Assembly: GCA_003545125.1 (NCBI GenBank)
Contig: DQCI01000091.1
Span: 11,286 to 16,660 of the forward strand
Reading direction: 5' to 3'
Length of the DNA stretch: 5,375 nt
Origin: Paracoccaceae bacterium
GTDB lineage: Bacteria > Pseudomonadota > Alphaproteobacteria > Rhodobacterales > Rhodobacteraceae
The notes beneath the pieces are model-generated. The model was not told the DNA's origin. It saw nothing but the letters and a program-made list of their open reading frames with translations, and did not search any database. The translations under genes and the position numbers were made by a program. The first letter of the stretch is position 1; each line of letters starts with the position of its first letter. Positions 5,343-5,375 of the stretch are shown here, one piece after another.

Positions 5343-5375
5343 ATGAGCGAGGTCAAGCAGTCGGCCGATTCCCGC
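5343..5375 (+). CDS. Start of an unidentified rightward gene (partial, cut by window edge)
   Basis: An ATG at 5343 opens an uninterrupted frame of 11 codons (MSEVKQSADSR) to the end of the window. It is preceded by a good Shine-Dalgarno GGAGGG at 5328-5333. The position, divergent from DUF1992 with a short promoter-sized gap, supports a real gene. Eleven residues are too few to assign a family. Confidence 0.55.
   Translation, partial: MSEVKQSADSR

Noticed and set aside
1..5375. A novel multi-gene defence or mobile system
   Set aside because: All complete genes fall into recognised housekeeping families with uniform composition; no integrase, transposase, nuclease, helicase, toxin or CRISPR repeat is visible on either strand.

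Overview
The window is a compact, very GC-rich stretch of bacterial chromosome. Gene content, third-position G/C bias and protein style best fit an alphaproteobacterium of the Rhodobacterales (Rhodobacteraceae or Roseobacter group). That placement is inferred from recalled family resemblance, not from a search. All complete genes look like ordinary housekeeping or accessory-metabolism genes. I see no phage, transposon, CRISPR, toxin-antitoxin or RNA gene, and no gene-free stretch longer than about 190 bases.

Layout. Positions 38-1597 (minus strand) hold a two-gene unit: a YgfZ-type folate-binding protein linked to iron-sulfur protein maintenance, followed with no gap (TAGATG junction) by a fructosamine-kinase family protein. 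A 56-bp divergent intergenic region carrying two good Shine-Dalgarno sequences and a shared CTATATAG palindrome separates ygfZ from a rightward family-2 glycosyltransferase (1654-2328). A 113-bp gap with a heptamer repeat, hairpins and a possible promoter leads to a rightward class V PLP aminotransferase (2442-3635). This gene converges, with a 17-bp gap, on a leftward HisC-like class I/II PLP aminotransferase (3653-4765). A 187-bp G-rich gap then separates that gene from a leftward DUF1992 (DnaJ subfamily C member 28 domain) protein (4953-5291). The right edge holds the first 11 codons of a rightward gene of unknown identity.

How the genes relate. The only strong operon is ygfZ plus the fructosamine kinase. 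Both families have roles in maintaining or repairing damaged proteins (Fe-S enzymes and glycated amines respectively), so a shared damage-control role is a reasonable but unproven reading. The two aminotransferases are unrelated in fold and simply converge. No multi-gene novel defence or metabolic system is visible.

The most notable non-coding signals are as follows. Between the DUF1992 and HisC-like genes there is a perfectly spaced four-G-tract motif built from an 11-bp tandem repeat, just past an inverted repeat at the DUF1992 stop. A four-codon mini-ORF overlaps the class V aminotransferase start as ATGA. Short three-copy tandem repeats recur at gene ends.
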